Assembly (NCBI GenBank): GCA_910587735.1
Contig: CAJUNT010000009.1
Span: 1 to 64,000 of the forward strand
Direction: 5' to 3'
Length of the DNA: 64,000 bases
Source: an uncultured Clostridia bacterium
GTDB taxonomy: Bacteria; Bacillota; Clostridia; Lachnospirales; Anaerotignaceae
The notes beneath the pieces are model-generated. The model had not been told where the DNA came from and searched no databases. It was given only the letters and a program-made list of their open reading frames with translations. Shown here in pieces: positions 16,856 through 25,738 of the stretch. The stretch's first letter is position 1. Each line of letters begins with the position of its first letter. The translations under genes were made by a program, and so were the position numbers.

Positions 16856-17797
16856 TTAAAACAATGAGGATTCATTTGCTTTTTTAACAGCACGTATTAC
16901 AGCTTGTTCTGTAACTCTTGCAGCCAATGTACCTACTAAATCCACAATGGGCTTTTCGCTTTGTATTTCGCCCGTAGACAGACAGAAAAGTGTATCACCG
17001 TCTAATTGTGTATGCACAGGGTGAATCGCTCTAGCAAGTCCATCATGTGCCATACCCGCAACTTTTTTTGATTGTGCTTTTGTTAATGTAGCGTTGGTAG
17101 CGATAATACCTATTGTAGTATTCTGTCCATGAAAAGCAGGAGCAGATGACATTTTTAACATTGTTTTTTCAGTATCTATAAATGCAGTTCTTTCTACGTT
17201 CATAGTACCAGCAATAATTTTACCATTTTCTAATACATCTCCAAAAGCATTTACAGCAATTAGAGCAGCAACAGTAATGCCATTTTCAAGTGTTTCAGCA
17301 TAACTGCCTATACCGCTTTTTGTCCAGCATTCTGTACCACATAATTTTCCTACATTTGCACCACAACCAGCACCGAAACTACCTTCTTTTAATATTTCAT
17401 TATTTGCATTTTCGCAAGCTGTATAAGCCATTTTTTTGTCTGGGCGACAACGATAATCACCGCAAGCTAAATCAAATAATACTGCTTGAGGTACAATAGG
17501 AACAACAGTACAGCCTACTTCAAATCCCCAGCCTTTTTTTTCTAAATATTCCATAACACCGCTTGATGCTTCCAAACCAAATGCAGAACCTCCTGAAAGC
17601 ACTACGGCATTTACTTTTTCCATGGAGTTTACAGGATCAAGTAAATCTGTTTCTCTTGTGCCAGGTGCCGCTCCTCTAACATCTACACCACAAACTGCGC
17701 CATCTGGTACAATTACCACTGTAACACCTGTTTTCCCTTTTTGGTCTTCTGCTTGTCCAACTAGTATGCCTTTGATATCTAGTATATTGTTTTTCAC
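16856..17797 (-). CDS. P1-family (DmpA/NylC-like) N-terminal nucleophile peptidase
   Basis: This 313-residue protein belongs to the S58/P1 aminopeptidase family (DmpA, BapA, NylC-like). Family features are RGAAPGTRETDLL (about 41-53), LSGGSAFGLEA (about 67-77), GSFGAGCGANVGK (about 139-151) and LDGDTLFCLSTG (about 265-276). In NylC-like members the precursor cleaves itself before the Thr of this last motif, here Thr269, which becomes the nucleophile. Substrates could be small peptides or amides. The start codon is GTG with AAGGAGTG 9 bp upstream. It is transcribed divergently from murA. Confidence 0.87.
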   Translation of the reverse strand: MKNNILDIKGILVGQAEDQKGKTGVTVVIVPDGAVCGVDVRGAAPGTRETDLLDPVNSMEKVNAVVLSGGSAFGLEASSGVMEYLEKKGWGFEVGCTVVPIVPQAVLFDLACGDYRCRPDKKMAYTACENANNEILKEGSFGAGCGANVGKLCGTECWTKSGIGSYAETLENGITVAALIAVNAFGDVLENGKIIAGTMNVERTAFIDTEKTMLKMSSAPAFHGQNTTIGIIATNATLTKAQSKKVAGMAHDGLARAIHPVHTQLDGDTLFCLSTGEIQSEKPIVDLVGTLAARVTEQAVIRAVKKANESSLF

Positions 17798-17954
17798 GAT
17801 TTATAACACTCCTTTTTTAAATTGTTGTTATCTGTATCAATCAGACAAAGTATATAATATAAGTATACAATGAAAATTCTATTCTGTAAATGTAACGCTT
17901 TTTTTAATACTGCATACTATGAAATATGATTTGATACTTTTGGGAGGGGCATAC

Positions 17955-19205
17955 ATGGATAGATATAGAATAGAAGGCGGGCGTCCTCTAAAGGGAATCG
18001 TAACGGTACGAGGAAGTAAAAACGGTATATTGCCTATATTGGCAGGGGTAATGCTGACAAAAGGAGAAACCATACTTCATCATTGCCCTTCTATTGCAGA
18101 TGTTCATTTTACGCTAGAAATGTTGGAACAATTAGGTTGCCGTATACAAAAACAAAACAGAAGTATTATTATCAATACAAATGACTGTAAAAATATTGAC
18201 ATCAATAGCAAAAGTGTGCAAAAAATGCGTTCGTCTATATTGTTTATGGGTGCATTACTAGGAAGATTTAAAGAAGTAAATATAGGCTATCCAGGAGGAT
18301 GTGAAATTGGATTGCGTCCTATTGATTTGCATTTAAAGGCATTTCGTGAAATGGGTGTTTCCATAGAGGAGGAAAAAGGAATTTTATGCTGTGATGCAAG
18401 TAAATGTATAGGGCAAAAAATCAATTTAGACTTTCCGAGTGTAGGAGCAACAGAAAATTGTATACTTTTAGCTACAATATCAAAAGGTCATACCACAATA
18501 TATAATGCAGCCTGTGAGCCTGAAATTGTGGAACTGCAAACATTTTTAAATTTATGTGGTGCGAATATAAAAGGCGCAGGTACAGAATGTATATCAATAG
18601 AGGGAGTGCAGGAATTGCATGGTGCAGAATACACTGTATCACCAGATAGAATAGAAGCAGGTACATTCCTTTGTGGTGCAGCAATTACAAAAGGTGAAAT
18701 TGAATTAAAAAATGTTTGTGCGGATAATATGAGGCAAGTTTTATTACGTTTAGGGGAAGCAGGGTGTATCATAAAAGAACAAAAAGACAGTATTTATTTA
18801 AAAGCACCTCAAAAAATAAAACCTGTTTCCAGAATACACACAGGTCCTTACCCTGATTTTCCTACTGATATGCAACCGCAATTTATGTCTGTATTGACAT
18901 TAGCAAGCGGAACAAGTATTATAAGTGAAACGGTGTTTGAATCAAGATTTAAACATATTAGTGAATTGTGTCGTATGGGTGCAGATATTACAGTGGAAGG
19001 ACAGACAGCAATTATAAAAGGTGTAAAAAGTTTAAAAGGTGCTTATGTATGTGGAAGGGATTTAAGATGTGGCGCAGCACTGATATTAGCAGGGCTTGCA
19101 GCAGAAGGTGAAACGGTTGTAGAAAATGCCTGCTATGTAAAAAGAGGATATGAACAAATAGAAAAAGTATTCACTTCTTTAGGAGCGAATATTGTTTTGG
19201 AATAA
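17955..19205 (+). CDS. murA: UDP-N-acetylglucosamine 1-carboxyvinyltransferase
   Basis: This 416-residue enzyme transfers enolpyruvate to UDP-GlcNAc, the first committed step of peptidoglycan synthesis. Lys22-Asn23 lie in RGSKNGILPIL, and the catalytic loop PGGCEIGLRPIDLHL carries Cys116 (the fosfomycin target in the family). The tandem inside-out alpha/beta domains give normal length. I use the ATG at 17955 after GGGAGGGG; an upstream in-frame start at 17919 lies before that site. It heads the cell-division block murA-ftsQ-ftsZ. Clostridia often carry two murA paralogues; this one, next to ftsQ, may be the division-linked copy. Confidence 0.95.
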   Translation: MDRYRIEGGRPLKGIVTVRGSKNGILPILAGVMLTKGETILHHCPSIADVHFTLEMLEQLGCRIQKQNRSIIINTNDCKNIDINSKSVQKMRSSILFMGALLGRFKEVNIGYPGGCEIGLRPIDLHLKAFREMGVSIEEEKGILCCDASKCIGQKINLDFPSVGATENCILLATISKGHTTIYNAACEPEIVELQTFLNLCGANIKGAGTECISIEGVQELHGAEYTVSPDRIEAGTFLCGAAITKGEIELKNVCADNMRQVLLRLGEAGCIIKEQKDSIYLKAPQKIKPVSRIHTGPYPDFPTDMQPQFMSVLTLASGTSIISETVFESRFKHISELCRMGADITVEGQTAIIKGVKSLKGAYVCGRDLRCGAALILAGLAAEGETVVENACYVKRGYEQIEKVFTSLGANIVLE

Positions 19206-19223
19206 TAAAAAGGTGAGTATAAA

Positions 19224-20015
19224 TTGAAAAAGAAAAAAAGAAAATACGAAAAAGAAGGTAATGTAACCTATTTATATAAAAGAAAAAAAATTAGAAAAAC
19301 ATTTTCAGTAAAATTTATATTGATATTACTAGTAGCGTGTTTAGGAGGCGCAGGTATTATATTTTCTCCTATTTTTGCAGTACAAAATATTGATGTGACA
19401 GAAATGGAGCAATATTCTCAAGATGAAATTTGTGATATGATAACATTGAGAAAAGGAACAAATATATTTTTATATGATAAAAATAAAGCAACAGAAATAT
19501 TAAACCAAAATCATTATATAGAATATGCAGAAATTGTTGCAGAACTTCCCAACACATTACACATTAATATCAATGAAAGAAAAGTGAGAGGGTATGTACC
19601 TTATGCAGGTTCGTACCTTTACATAGATGAATATGGCAGAGTGCTTGATATACAAAATGAAATGAAAAGGGCATTGCCTGTGGTATATGGTTTGCAATTT
19701 GACCAATTTCGATTAGGAGAACTTTTAGACACAAAAAATGAAGAATCTTTTAATGTTGTTGTGTTAATTTCTCAAATGATAACAAAATATGAATTGTTAA
19801 GCAATCATATCAATACTATGGAAATCGATGTCACTGACCCACAAAACATTACGGCAAATATCAATCAAATTGAAATACGTTTTGGAACAGTGGAAAATTG
19901 TGAGCAGAAAATGGCATATCTTTCACAAATATTAGGTACAATACCTGAAAATGACAGAGGGGTATTGGATTTAAGTGATATGAGTAAGCCTATTGTGTTT
20001 CAATATCTGTCTTAA
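19224..20015 (+). CDS. ftsQ: cell division protein FtsQ/DivIB
   Basis: This 263-residue bitopic membrane protein has a very basic cytoplasmic N-terminus (residues 1-30), one membrane helix (about 31-53: ILILLVACLGGAGIIF) and an extracellular POTRA domain starting VQNIDVTEMEQYSQDEI. The FtsQ/DivIB beta domain follows (ERKVRGYVPYAGSYLYIDEYGRVLD). It links FtsL/DivIC with the divisome. The start is TTG with AGGTGAG upstream, 19 bp after murA, so the two are cotranscribed. Confidence 0.9.
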   Translation: MKKKKRKYEKEGNVTYLYKRKKIRKTFSVKFILILLVACLGGAGIIFSPIFAVQNIDVTEMEQYSQDEICDMITLRKGTNIFLYDKNKATEILNQNHYIEYAEIVAELPNTLHININERKVRGYVPYAGSYLYIDEYGRVLDIQNEMKRALPVVYGLQFDQFRLGELLDTKNEESFNVVVLISQMITKYELLSNHINTMEIDVTDPQNITANINQIEIRFGTVENCEQKMAYLSQILGTIPENDRGVLDLSDMSKPIVFQYLS

Positions 20016-20294
20016 AAAATTTTTTTTATAATATTGTCAAATTGCTATTGAATCAAAGCCAAAAAAGAGATAAGATAGTAGAAAGACATATTATAGTATG
20101 GATAAAAATTATTTCATAAAACAGTATGTATTGATAACTATTACAACATATTGATTTACATTACAATATGTATTAAAAGTAAAAATACATGAAAAAACAA
20201 ATAAAAATACAAAATTAGGTATGGTATTATCTGCTTTTTTCATGTATAATAAAAACTACTCTATGTAATTCTGAAACTCTAGGAGGGGATTTAT

Positions 20295-21476
20295 TTGCTC
20301 GAATTTGATATTCCACGGAGCAGTAACATGGCACAAATTAAAGTAGTCGGCGTTGGCGGCGGCGGCAACAATGCAGTAGACCGTATGATTGAAGACGGTT
20401 TGGACGGCGTTGAATTTATTTCTGTTAATACAGATAGTCAACAGTTGGTAGATTCCAAATCACCTGTTAAAATACAAATTGGAGAAAAATTAACAAAAGG
20501 TCTTGGTGCAGGAGGTAATCCTGATATTGGAGAACGTTCCGCAGAAGAAACACAAGAAGAAGTTGCACAGGCTTTAAAGGGTGCAGACATGGTGTTTATT
20601 ACTGCTGGCATGGGTGGCGGTACAGGAACAGGCGCAGCACCTAAAATTGCATCTATTTCAAAAGAAATGGGCATTTTAACAGTTGGTGTTGTTACAAAGC
20701 CTTTTAATTTTGAAGGCAAAAAAAGAATGGCAAATGCTGAAAGAGGCATTATGGAATTGAAAAAAAATGTAGATACATTGGTTATTATTCCAAACCAACG
20801 CCTTATGAGTGTTATTGATAAAAAGACAACATTAACAGAGGCGTTTAAAAAAGTCGATGAAGTATTAAGACAAGGCGTACAAGGTATCGCAGATTTGATT
20901 TCTAAACCTGGTGTTATCAATTTGGACTTTGCAGATGTACGTACTATTATGGCAGACCAAGGTATTGCACATATGGGTATTGGACAAGCTTCTGGTGAAA
21001 ATAAAGCAGAAGTTGCAGCAAAGGCAGCAATACAAAGTCCACTTTTGGAAACAACAATAGAAGGTGCAAAAAGTGTACTTATCAATTTTAGCGGTGATAG
21101 TGATTTAGGTCTTTTAGAAACAGAAGAAGCAGCAGAATTGATTAGAGAATCTCTTGACCCTGAAGCAGAAATCATATTTGGTACAACAATCAATGAAGAT
21201 TTGACAGACCAAGTTGTTGTAACAGTAATTGCAACAGGATTAGAAGATGATGATGCTCCAGTGGCACAGCCACAACCAGCACAACAACAGCCACAGCAAC
21301 AGACTGCGTTTGGTAACAATAGACGTATGCCTCAAACACAACAAAGACAACAACCACAACCACCACAACAACAACAGCCAGTAGAAGAAAATAAACCAGC
21401 AAGAAGATTTGCTGATTTAGATGATTTTGAATCTGAAATCAAAATACCTGACTTTTTAACAAGAAAAAGATTTTAA
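20295..21476 (+). CDS. ftsZ: cell division GTPase FtsZ
   Basis: This 393-residue tubulin homologue forms the Z ring. The start codon is TTG after AGGAGGGG. It shows GVGGGGNNAVDRM (about residue 22), the tubulin signature GMGGGTGTGAAP (about 105), the T7 loop NLDFADVRTIM (about 210), and a C-terminal peptide DFESEIKIPDFLTRKRF that binds partners such as SepF/FtsA/EzrA. The linker (about 320-370) is unusually rich in Gln and Pro. No ftsA lies upstream, as is usual in Clostridia. A promoter probably lies in the 280-bp gap before it; a TGTATAAT element sits at 20243-20250. Confidence 0.97.
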   Translation: MLEFDIPRSSNMAQIKVVGVGGGGNNAVDRMIEDGLDGVEFISVNTDSQQLVDSKSPVKIQIGEKLTKGLGAGGNPDIGERSAEETQEEVAQALKGADMVFITAGMGGGTGTGAAPKIASISKEMGILTVGVVTKPFNFEGKKRMANAERGIMELKKNVDTLVIIPNQRLMSVIDKKTTLTEAFKKVDEVLRQGVQGIADLISKPGVINLDFADVRTIMADQGIAHMGIGQASGENKAEVAAKAAIQSPLLETTIEGAKSVLINFSGDSDLGLLETEEAAELIRESLDPEAEIIFGTTINEDLTDQVVVTVIATGLEDDDAPVAQPQPAQQQPQQQTAFGNNRRMPQTQQRQQPQPPQQQQPVEENKPARRFADLDDFESEIKIPDFLTRKRF

Positions 21477-21501
21477 CAATTATATAGTTTACCAACAAAA
21501 A

Positions 21502-21547
21502 AACACAAAAAGAGGGAAGGGCAAAAAGCTGTTCCTTTTTTTGTGTT
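21502..21547 (+). terminator. intrinsic terminator after ftsZ
   Basis: AACACAAAAAGAGGGAA pairs imperfectly with TTCCTTTTTTTGTGTT. The T-run is part of the descending arm. Confidence 0.7.
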
Positions 21548-21660
21548 GTAAATTTGTGTTAGTAAAAATATATTTCATTGTCAGCAATATTATATTTGCT
21601 GGCTTTTTTTGTGTTGTGTTGTCAATATTTATAACATGATTTTTGTAAAATGACAGCGTG

Positions 21661-21694
21661 TTTGACAAAAAAATTGTACAAAATTGCTTATAAT
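21661..21694 (+). promoter_or_regulatory. Spo0A-type sigma-A promoter of spoIIGA-sigE
   Basis: TTGACA (21662-21667) and TATAAT (21689-21694) are both consensus but are 21 bp apart instead of 17. TTTGACAAA (21661-21669) is a perfect reverse 0A box and overlaps the -35. A second half-match (TTGTACAAA) lies at 21674-21682. This copies the B. subtilis spoIIG promoter logic, in which Spo0A~P compensates for an over-long spacer. Confidence 0.82.
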
Positions 21695-21737
21695 AACAGT
21701 AGAGCCTTTTAAAAGACAGCAAAGAAGGAGGCGTTTT

Positions 21738-22613
21738 GTGGAAGTAACAATTTATGGGGACATCTTATTTGTCATTAATTTTTGCATGGATTTTCTCATA
21801 TTATGGATAACTGCTGTATTAGAAAAAAATAATATTTCTTATAAACGTATTTTTTTAGGCAGTTTTTTTTTGTCATTTGTATATTGCAGTGCATTGATAT
21901 TCCGTACCATGTCATTTTTTTGTCATGGTGTTGGTGGTATGTTGCTTTTTGTATTAGGAATAGAGATTACATTTTTTCCAAAAACAATTAAAAAACTGCT
22001 TCAATATTTTTTAATTGGAAATATTACCGCATTTGCAGTAGGAGGTGTAGCAACAGCTATATTTTTTGCTACTGGTATGGCAGGGAATACTATGACATGG
22101 AAAACAGAGCATATTTCTGTAAAAATATTGATTGCAACAATTTGTTTTTTTTATATATTGATAAAACTATATAAAAATTGGATAAAAATGAATATCATAA
22201 ATAGAAAAAATTATTGCACTGTTTTATTAAAACAAAAAGAAATACAAATACCATTACGTATGCTAATTGATACAGGAAACAGTTTAAAAGACCCCTTTTC
22301 AGGGAATGATATTGCTGTTGCAGCATTTCCAGCAATTAAAAATTTATTTTCTAAAGAGATACAATATTATTTTTTTAAAGAATATCAAAATCAACAAATA
22401 TTTTATGAATATGTATTGCAAAATGAAAAAACATTGCCACTACATTTTGTTCCTTTTTCCAGTTTGGGAAAAGAAAACGGGCTTTTACTTGTATTTCAGC
22501 CAGAAATATTAGAAATAGAAGGAAATACAAAAAAAAATATATCTATTGGTATTTATTGTGGCTCTTTTTCTGGCGGATATGATGGTTTAGTAAGCCCTGA
22601 TATGCTGAAATAA
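21738..22613 (+). CDS. spoIIGA: sporulation sigma-E factor-processing peptidase
   Basis: This 291-residue membrane aspartic protease activates pro-sigma-E in the mother cell after asymmetric septation. The N-terminal half has about five membrane helices (from YGDILFVINFCMDFLILWI to the stretch near residue 150). The cytosolic half holds the catalytic motif LIDTGNSLKDP with Asp178. The GTG at 21738 follows GAAGGAGG; an upstream in-frame ATG lies inside the promoter and cannot be used. The family acts as a dimer and is triggered by SpoIIR from the forespore. The sigE gene follows 16 bp later. Confidence 0.93.
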   Translation: MEVTIYGDILFVINFCMDFLILWITAVLEKNNISYKRIFLGSFFLSFVYCSALIFRTMSFFCHGVGGMLLFVLGIEITFFPKTIKKLLQYFLIGNITAFAVGGVATAIFFATGMAGNTMTWKTEHISVKILIATICFFYILIKLYKNWIKMNIINRKNYCTVLLKQKEIQIPLRMLIDTGNSLKDPFSGNDIAVAAFPAIKNLFSKEIQYYFFKEYQNQQIFYEYVLQNEKTLPLHFVPFSSLGKENGLLLVFQPEILEIEGNTKKNISIGIYCGSFSGGYDGLVSPDMLK

Positions 22614-22629
22614 AGGAGGAAGTAAAAAA

Positions 22630-23355
22630 ATGAAATTTTTATTATTTCAATTAAAATATGATATCGGGTGTATATGGAGAAAATGGCGAAAAAAATTAAG
22701 TGGTATATTTTACATAGGAGGAAGTGATGTTTTTCCGCCTCCTCTTAAGACAGAAGAAGAAGCAATATTACTAGAGCAGTTAGGAGGAGAAGATGATGTA
22801 AAAGTAAAATCTGTTTTAATAGAAAGAAATCTCCGTCTTGTGGTATACATAGCAAGAAAATTTGAAAATACAGGTGTGAATGTAGAAGACTTAATATCAA
22901 TAGGTACGATAGGACTAATAAAAGCAATCAATACATTTAATCCCGAAAAGAAAATTAAATTAGCAACGTATGCGTCACGCTGTATTGAAAATGAAATATT
23001 GATGTATTTAAGAAGAAATAGTAAAACAAAATCAGAAGTTTCTATTGATGAGCCTTTAAATGTAGATTGGGAAGGGAATGAATTGCTTTTATCTGATATA
23101 TTGGGAACAGATGCAGATGTAATTTATAAAAATATTGAAGAAGAAGTTGACAGAGATTTGTTAGGAAAAGCAATGGAAAAATTAAGTCAGAGAGAAAGAA
23201 AAATTGTTGAAATGCGTTTTGGTATATTGCCAGAAACAACAGAAAAAACACAAAAGGAGGTTGCGGATTTATTAGGCATATCACAATCTTATATTTCAAG
23301 ACTGGAAAAGAAAATCATAGGCAGACTCAAAAAAGAAATGAATAAAATGATATAA
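22630..23355 (+). CDS. sigE: RNA polymerase sporulation sigma factor sigma-E (pro-form)
   Basis: This 241-residue sigma-70 family factor directs early mother-cell sporulation genes. Residues 1-28 form a hydrophobic/basic pro-sequence (MKFLLFQLKYDIGCIWRKW). The FYIGGSDVFPPPL junction matches the known cleavage context, predicting a cut after Tyr28. Region 2 (LRLVVYIARKFENTGVNVEDL, then FNPEKKIKLATYASRCIENEI) and region 4 with its helix-turn-helix (QKEVADLLGISQSYISRLEKK) are complete. It forms an operon with spoIIGA under a Spo0A-type promoter. Confidence 0.96.
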   Translation: MKFLLFQLKYDIGCIWRKWRKKLSGIFYIGGSDVFPPPLKTEEEAILLEQLGGEDDVKVKSVLIERNLRLVVYIARKFENTGVNVEDLISIGTIGLIKAINTFNPEKKIKLATYASRCIENEILMYLRRNSKTKSEVSIDEPLNVDWEGNELLLSDILGTDADVIYKNIEEEVDRDLLGKAMEKLSQRERKIVEMRFGILPETTEKTQKEVADLLGISQSYISRLEKKIIGRLKKEMNKMI

Positions 23356-23432
23356 TTCCGATTTGATATAGCACATTATATTTTTGATTTGCCATGATAT
23401 CAATGTATGTGTATAAAAGAAAGGGATTACTT

Positions 23433-23891
23433 ATGATATTAGAAAAAGTAACAGCAAACAAGGCACGAATTGCAGAAGATTTGATATTGATATGGGAGTA
23501 TTCTGTTCAAAAAACACATTCTTTTTTAACAGAACAGGATATTGAAAAACTACGTCCCTTGGTAAAATTGGCAATCAAAAATATGCAGATACTGATTGTT
23601 GCAAAAAAGCGATGTGGTGATATAATGGGATTTATTGCTATAGAAAACAAAAAAGTAGAAATGCTTTTTGTCAAACCGAATTATTTTAATAAAGGAGTAG
23701 GAAAAGCACTTTTGTTTTTTGCCATAAAAAATTATGATGTAATGCTAGTAGATGTCAATGAACAAAATAAAAAGGCTCTTGCATTTTATGAATATATGGG
23801 TTTTAGTGTTTTTGCTTGTTCTAAAACAGATGGAGCAGGCAATCCTTTCCCTATACTGCATATGAGATGGAAAGGAAAAAAACAAAAATGA
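23433..23891 (+). CDS. GNAT-family N-acetyltransferase
   Basis: This 152-residue protein has the acetyl-CoA binding loop FNKGVGKALL (about residues 88-97) preceded by the VEMLFVKPNYF strand, and the family C-terminal strand-helix NKKALAFYEYMGF. It resembles YjaB/PhnO-like small acetyltransferases; the substrate is unknown. The start at 23433 follows AAAGGGA. It lies between the two sporulation sigma genes, but nothing in it indicates a sporulation role. Confidence 0.82.
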   Translation: MILEKVTANKARIAEDLILIWEYSVQKTHSFLTEQDIEKLRPLVKLAIKNMQILIVAKKRCGDIMGFIAIENKKVEMLFVKPNYFNKGVGKALLFFAIKNYDVMLVDVNEQNKKALAFYEYMGFSVFACSKTDGAGNPFPILHMRWKGKKQK

Positions 23892-23935
23892 CAGTATGTT
23901 TTTATAAATTTTAATAGAAAAATATAAAAAAATGA

Positions 23936-23964
23936 TTGACCTTTTTGCTAAAATTTTGTATGGT
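23936..23964 (+). promoter_or_regulatory. promoter candidate for the 124-residue unknown gene
   Basis: TTGACC (23936-23941) and TATGGT (23959-23964) are separated by 17 bp, 58 bp before the start codon. Confidence 0.5.
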
Positions 23965-24021
23965 TAAAGTAATATCAATATTAGATTTTATAAAATCTAA
24001 AATAAAAAAGGGGGTATTGTT

Positions 24022-24396
24022 ATGGAAAATATTACAGCAGACGGCAAAATAAAAACCATTCGCTGCGTAAAAGCAACCCATGAAGATTTTGCAAAATTAG
24101 TCAATTTAGGCAAAGAGGCAAAAAAAGAATTGGAAATATTGGTGGAAAAATGGGGAAATATAGAACATATAAAAGAAATGACTCAAAAAGATGCTTGCCA
24201 TGTGATTGACCAAAAAGAAAATAAAACGGTATTAGATATTTATATAGAAATGACAAAAAAAGCAGAACAACTATATGCCTATCATAATGCCTATCACGTA
24301 CTTATGGAAGAAGGTGTGGACGAATTACTTATGACAATAGGCATATCGCCAGATGGTTATGGATATGATTTTTATGAACTTTGTTTAAATAATTAA
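24022..24396 (+). CDS. small conserved-looking protein of unknown function
   Basis: This 124-residue soluble, acidic and mostly helical protein has no recognised domain. The first strand (KTIRCVKATHEDFAKLVNLGK) and long helices (EAKKELEILVEKWGN; DIYIEMTKKAEQLYAYHNAYHVLMEEGVDELL) are visible, and the tail is Gly/Tyr-rich (SPDGYGYDFYEL). A strong GGGGG-type ribosome site, its own promoter candidate and a terminator show a single-gene unit. It lies between sigE and sigG, so a sporulation link is possible but unproven. Confidence 0.65.
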   Translation: MENITADGKIKTIRCVKATHEDFAKLVNLGKEAKKELEILVEKWGNIEHIKEMTQKDACHVIDQKENKTVLDIYIEMTKKAEQLYAYHNAYHVLMEEGVDELLMTIGISPDGYGYDFYELCLNN

Positions 24397-24410
24397 ATTG
24401 TTTATTTTAT

Positions 24411-24448
24411 AAAGGGGAATTTTTCAAAAGAGAAAAATGCCCCTTTTT
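24411..24448. terminator. intrinsic terminator, possibly bidirectional
   Basis: AAGGGGAATTTTTC pairs with GAAAAATGCCCCTT around a short loop and is followed by Ts. A-runs on the left could serve the converging small gene. Confidence 0.78.
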
Positions 24449-24505
24449 GCATTTTTTAGCAAATACCGTATTTTATTCAAATATATTATGTTTACAATAC
24501 CATTA

Positions 24506-24673
24506 TTATAAATCCATATGATGTATTAACTCATAATCATAATTGATAAAATTACCATTTTGCTGTTTTATGGTTTGTTGTATCGTACCACGTACAGATG
24601 TTTTTTTGTATGTGGTACTATTTTTTTCACTTTGTGCGAATAAAATACCGCTATCTTGGCGCATAATTATCAT
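24506..24673 (-). CDS. 55-residue unknown mini-protein, antisense-oriented between sigE and sigG
   Basis: An uninterrupted 56-codon frame starts with ATG 8 bp after a full AAGGAGGT ribosome site (24681-24688 on the minus strand) and ends in TAA. The peptide begins MIIMRQDSGILFAQS and ends YDYELIHHMDL. It is polar, with many Gln, Asn, Thr and Tyr, and has no membrane segment. The ribosome site is as strong as those of the neighbouring genes, which argues for real translation. I do not recognise it. Another ATG three codons later is also possible. Confidence 0.55.
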   Translation of the reverse strand: MIIMRQDSGILFAQSEKNSTTYKKTSVRGTIQQTIKQQNGNFINYDYELIHHMDL

Positions 24674-24849
24674 AAAACATACCTCCTTTAAAAAATAGTA
24701 TGCAATAATATGATAATTTTATACTGATAAAATACCCCTTTATAGTATGCCTTTATATATTTATGTTATTTTATGGAAGTGTTTGTTGCGTATAAAATTT
24801 CACTCTCTGGAAATCATTTTTAATGAGAAGATATGAGGAGGCATGAGAA

Positions 24850-25620
24850 ATGGTCAACAAAGTTGAGATATGCGGAGTGAATACTTCAAAACTGCCCATT
24901 TTAAAAAATGAAGAAAAAGAAATATTATTTCAAAAAATATTACAAGGTGATAAAGAAGCACGACAGCAATATATTTATGGTAATTTAAGATTAGTTTTAA
25001 GCGTAATACAACGCTTTTCAAATAGGGGAGAATATATGGATGATTTATTTCAAGTAGGCTGTATTGGGCTTATGAAGGCAATAGATAATTTTGATATTAC
25101 ACAAGGTGTTAAATTTTCTACTTATGCTGTACCTATGATTATAGGAGAGGTAAGAAGATATTTAAGAGATAATAATCCAATACGTGTGAGTCGTTCACTG
25201 AGAGATACAGCATATAAAGCATTACAGGTAAAAGAAAGATTGACAGCAGAAAAGTCAAAAGAGCCTGCTATTGAGGAAATTGCAAAAGAGTTAGATATGC
25301 CCAAAGAAAGTATTGTAATTGCATTAGACGCAATACAAGACCCCATATCACTTTTTGAGCCTGTATATCATGATGGGGGAGATACCCTTTTTGTTATGGA
25401 CCAAGTAAGTGATGAAAAAAATGGTGATGCTCTTTGGCTGGAAAATATTTCATTGAGTGAGGCAATAGAGAGATTAACAGAAAGAGAAAAAAAAATTGTA
25501 AATTTAAGATTTTTTCAAGGCAAAACACAAACAGAAGTCAGTACAGAAATCGGAATCAGCCAAGCACAAGTATCCCGCTTAGAAAAAAGTGCATTGCGTC
25601 ATATGAGAAAATATATGTAA
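24850..25620 (+). CDS. sigG: RNA polymerase sporulation sigma factor sigma-G
   Basis: This 256-residue sigma factor controls late forespore genes. The N-terminus KVEICGVNTSKLPIL is the typical sigma-G start that binds the anti-sigma factors Fin/CsfB/SpoIIAB. Region 2 (YGNLRLVLSVIQRFSNRGEYMDDLFQ), region 3 and region 4 helix-turn-helix (TQTEVSTEIGISQAQVSRLEK) are intact, and there is no pro-sequence. The start follows GAGGAGG. It is close to sigE as in many Firmicutes, but separated here by inserted small genes. Confidence 0.95.
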   Translation: MVNKVEICGVNTSKLPILKNEEKEILFQKILQGDKEARQQYIYGNLRLVLSVIQRFSNRGEYMDDLFQVGCIGLMKAIDNFDITQGVKFSTYAVPMIIGEVRRYLRDNNPIRVSRSLRDTAYKALQVKERLTAEKSKEPAIEEIAKELDMPKESIVIALDAIQDPISLFEPVYHDGGDTLFVMDQVSDEKNGDALWLENISLSEAIERLTEREKKIVNLRFFQGKTQTEVSTEIGISQAQVSRLEKSALRHMRKYM

Positions 25621-25738
25621 AATGTAATTTATAAACTTTTCCCCTAAAAAGTTTAATAAAAAACTTTTCAATATGCAAGCGCAGTTATATAATAATATCA
25701 GTAAAATATTTTTATATCACAATAGGGGGAGCGTTTTT

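Noticed and set aside
20438..21319. Long open frame antisense to ftsZ (293 codons)
   Set aside because: It lies wholly within ftsZ on the other strand, has no ribosome site, and its low-complexity residues mirror ftsZ codon bias.
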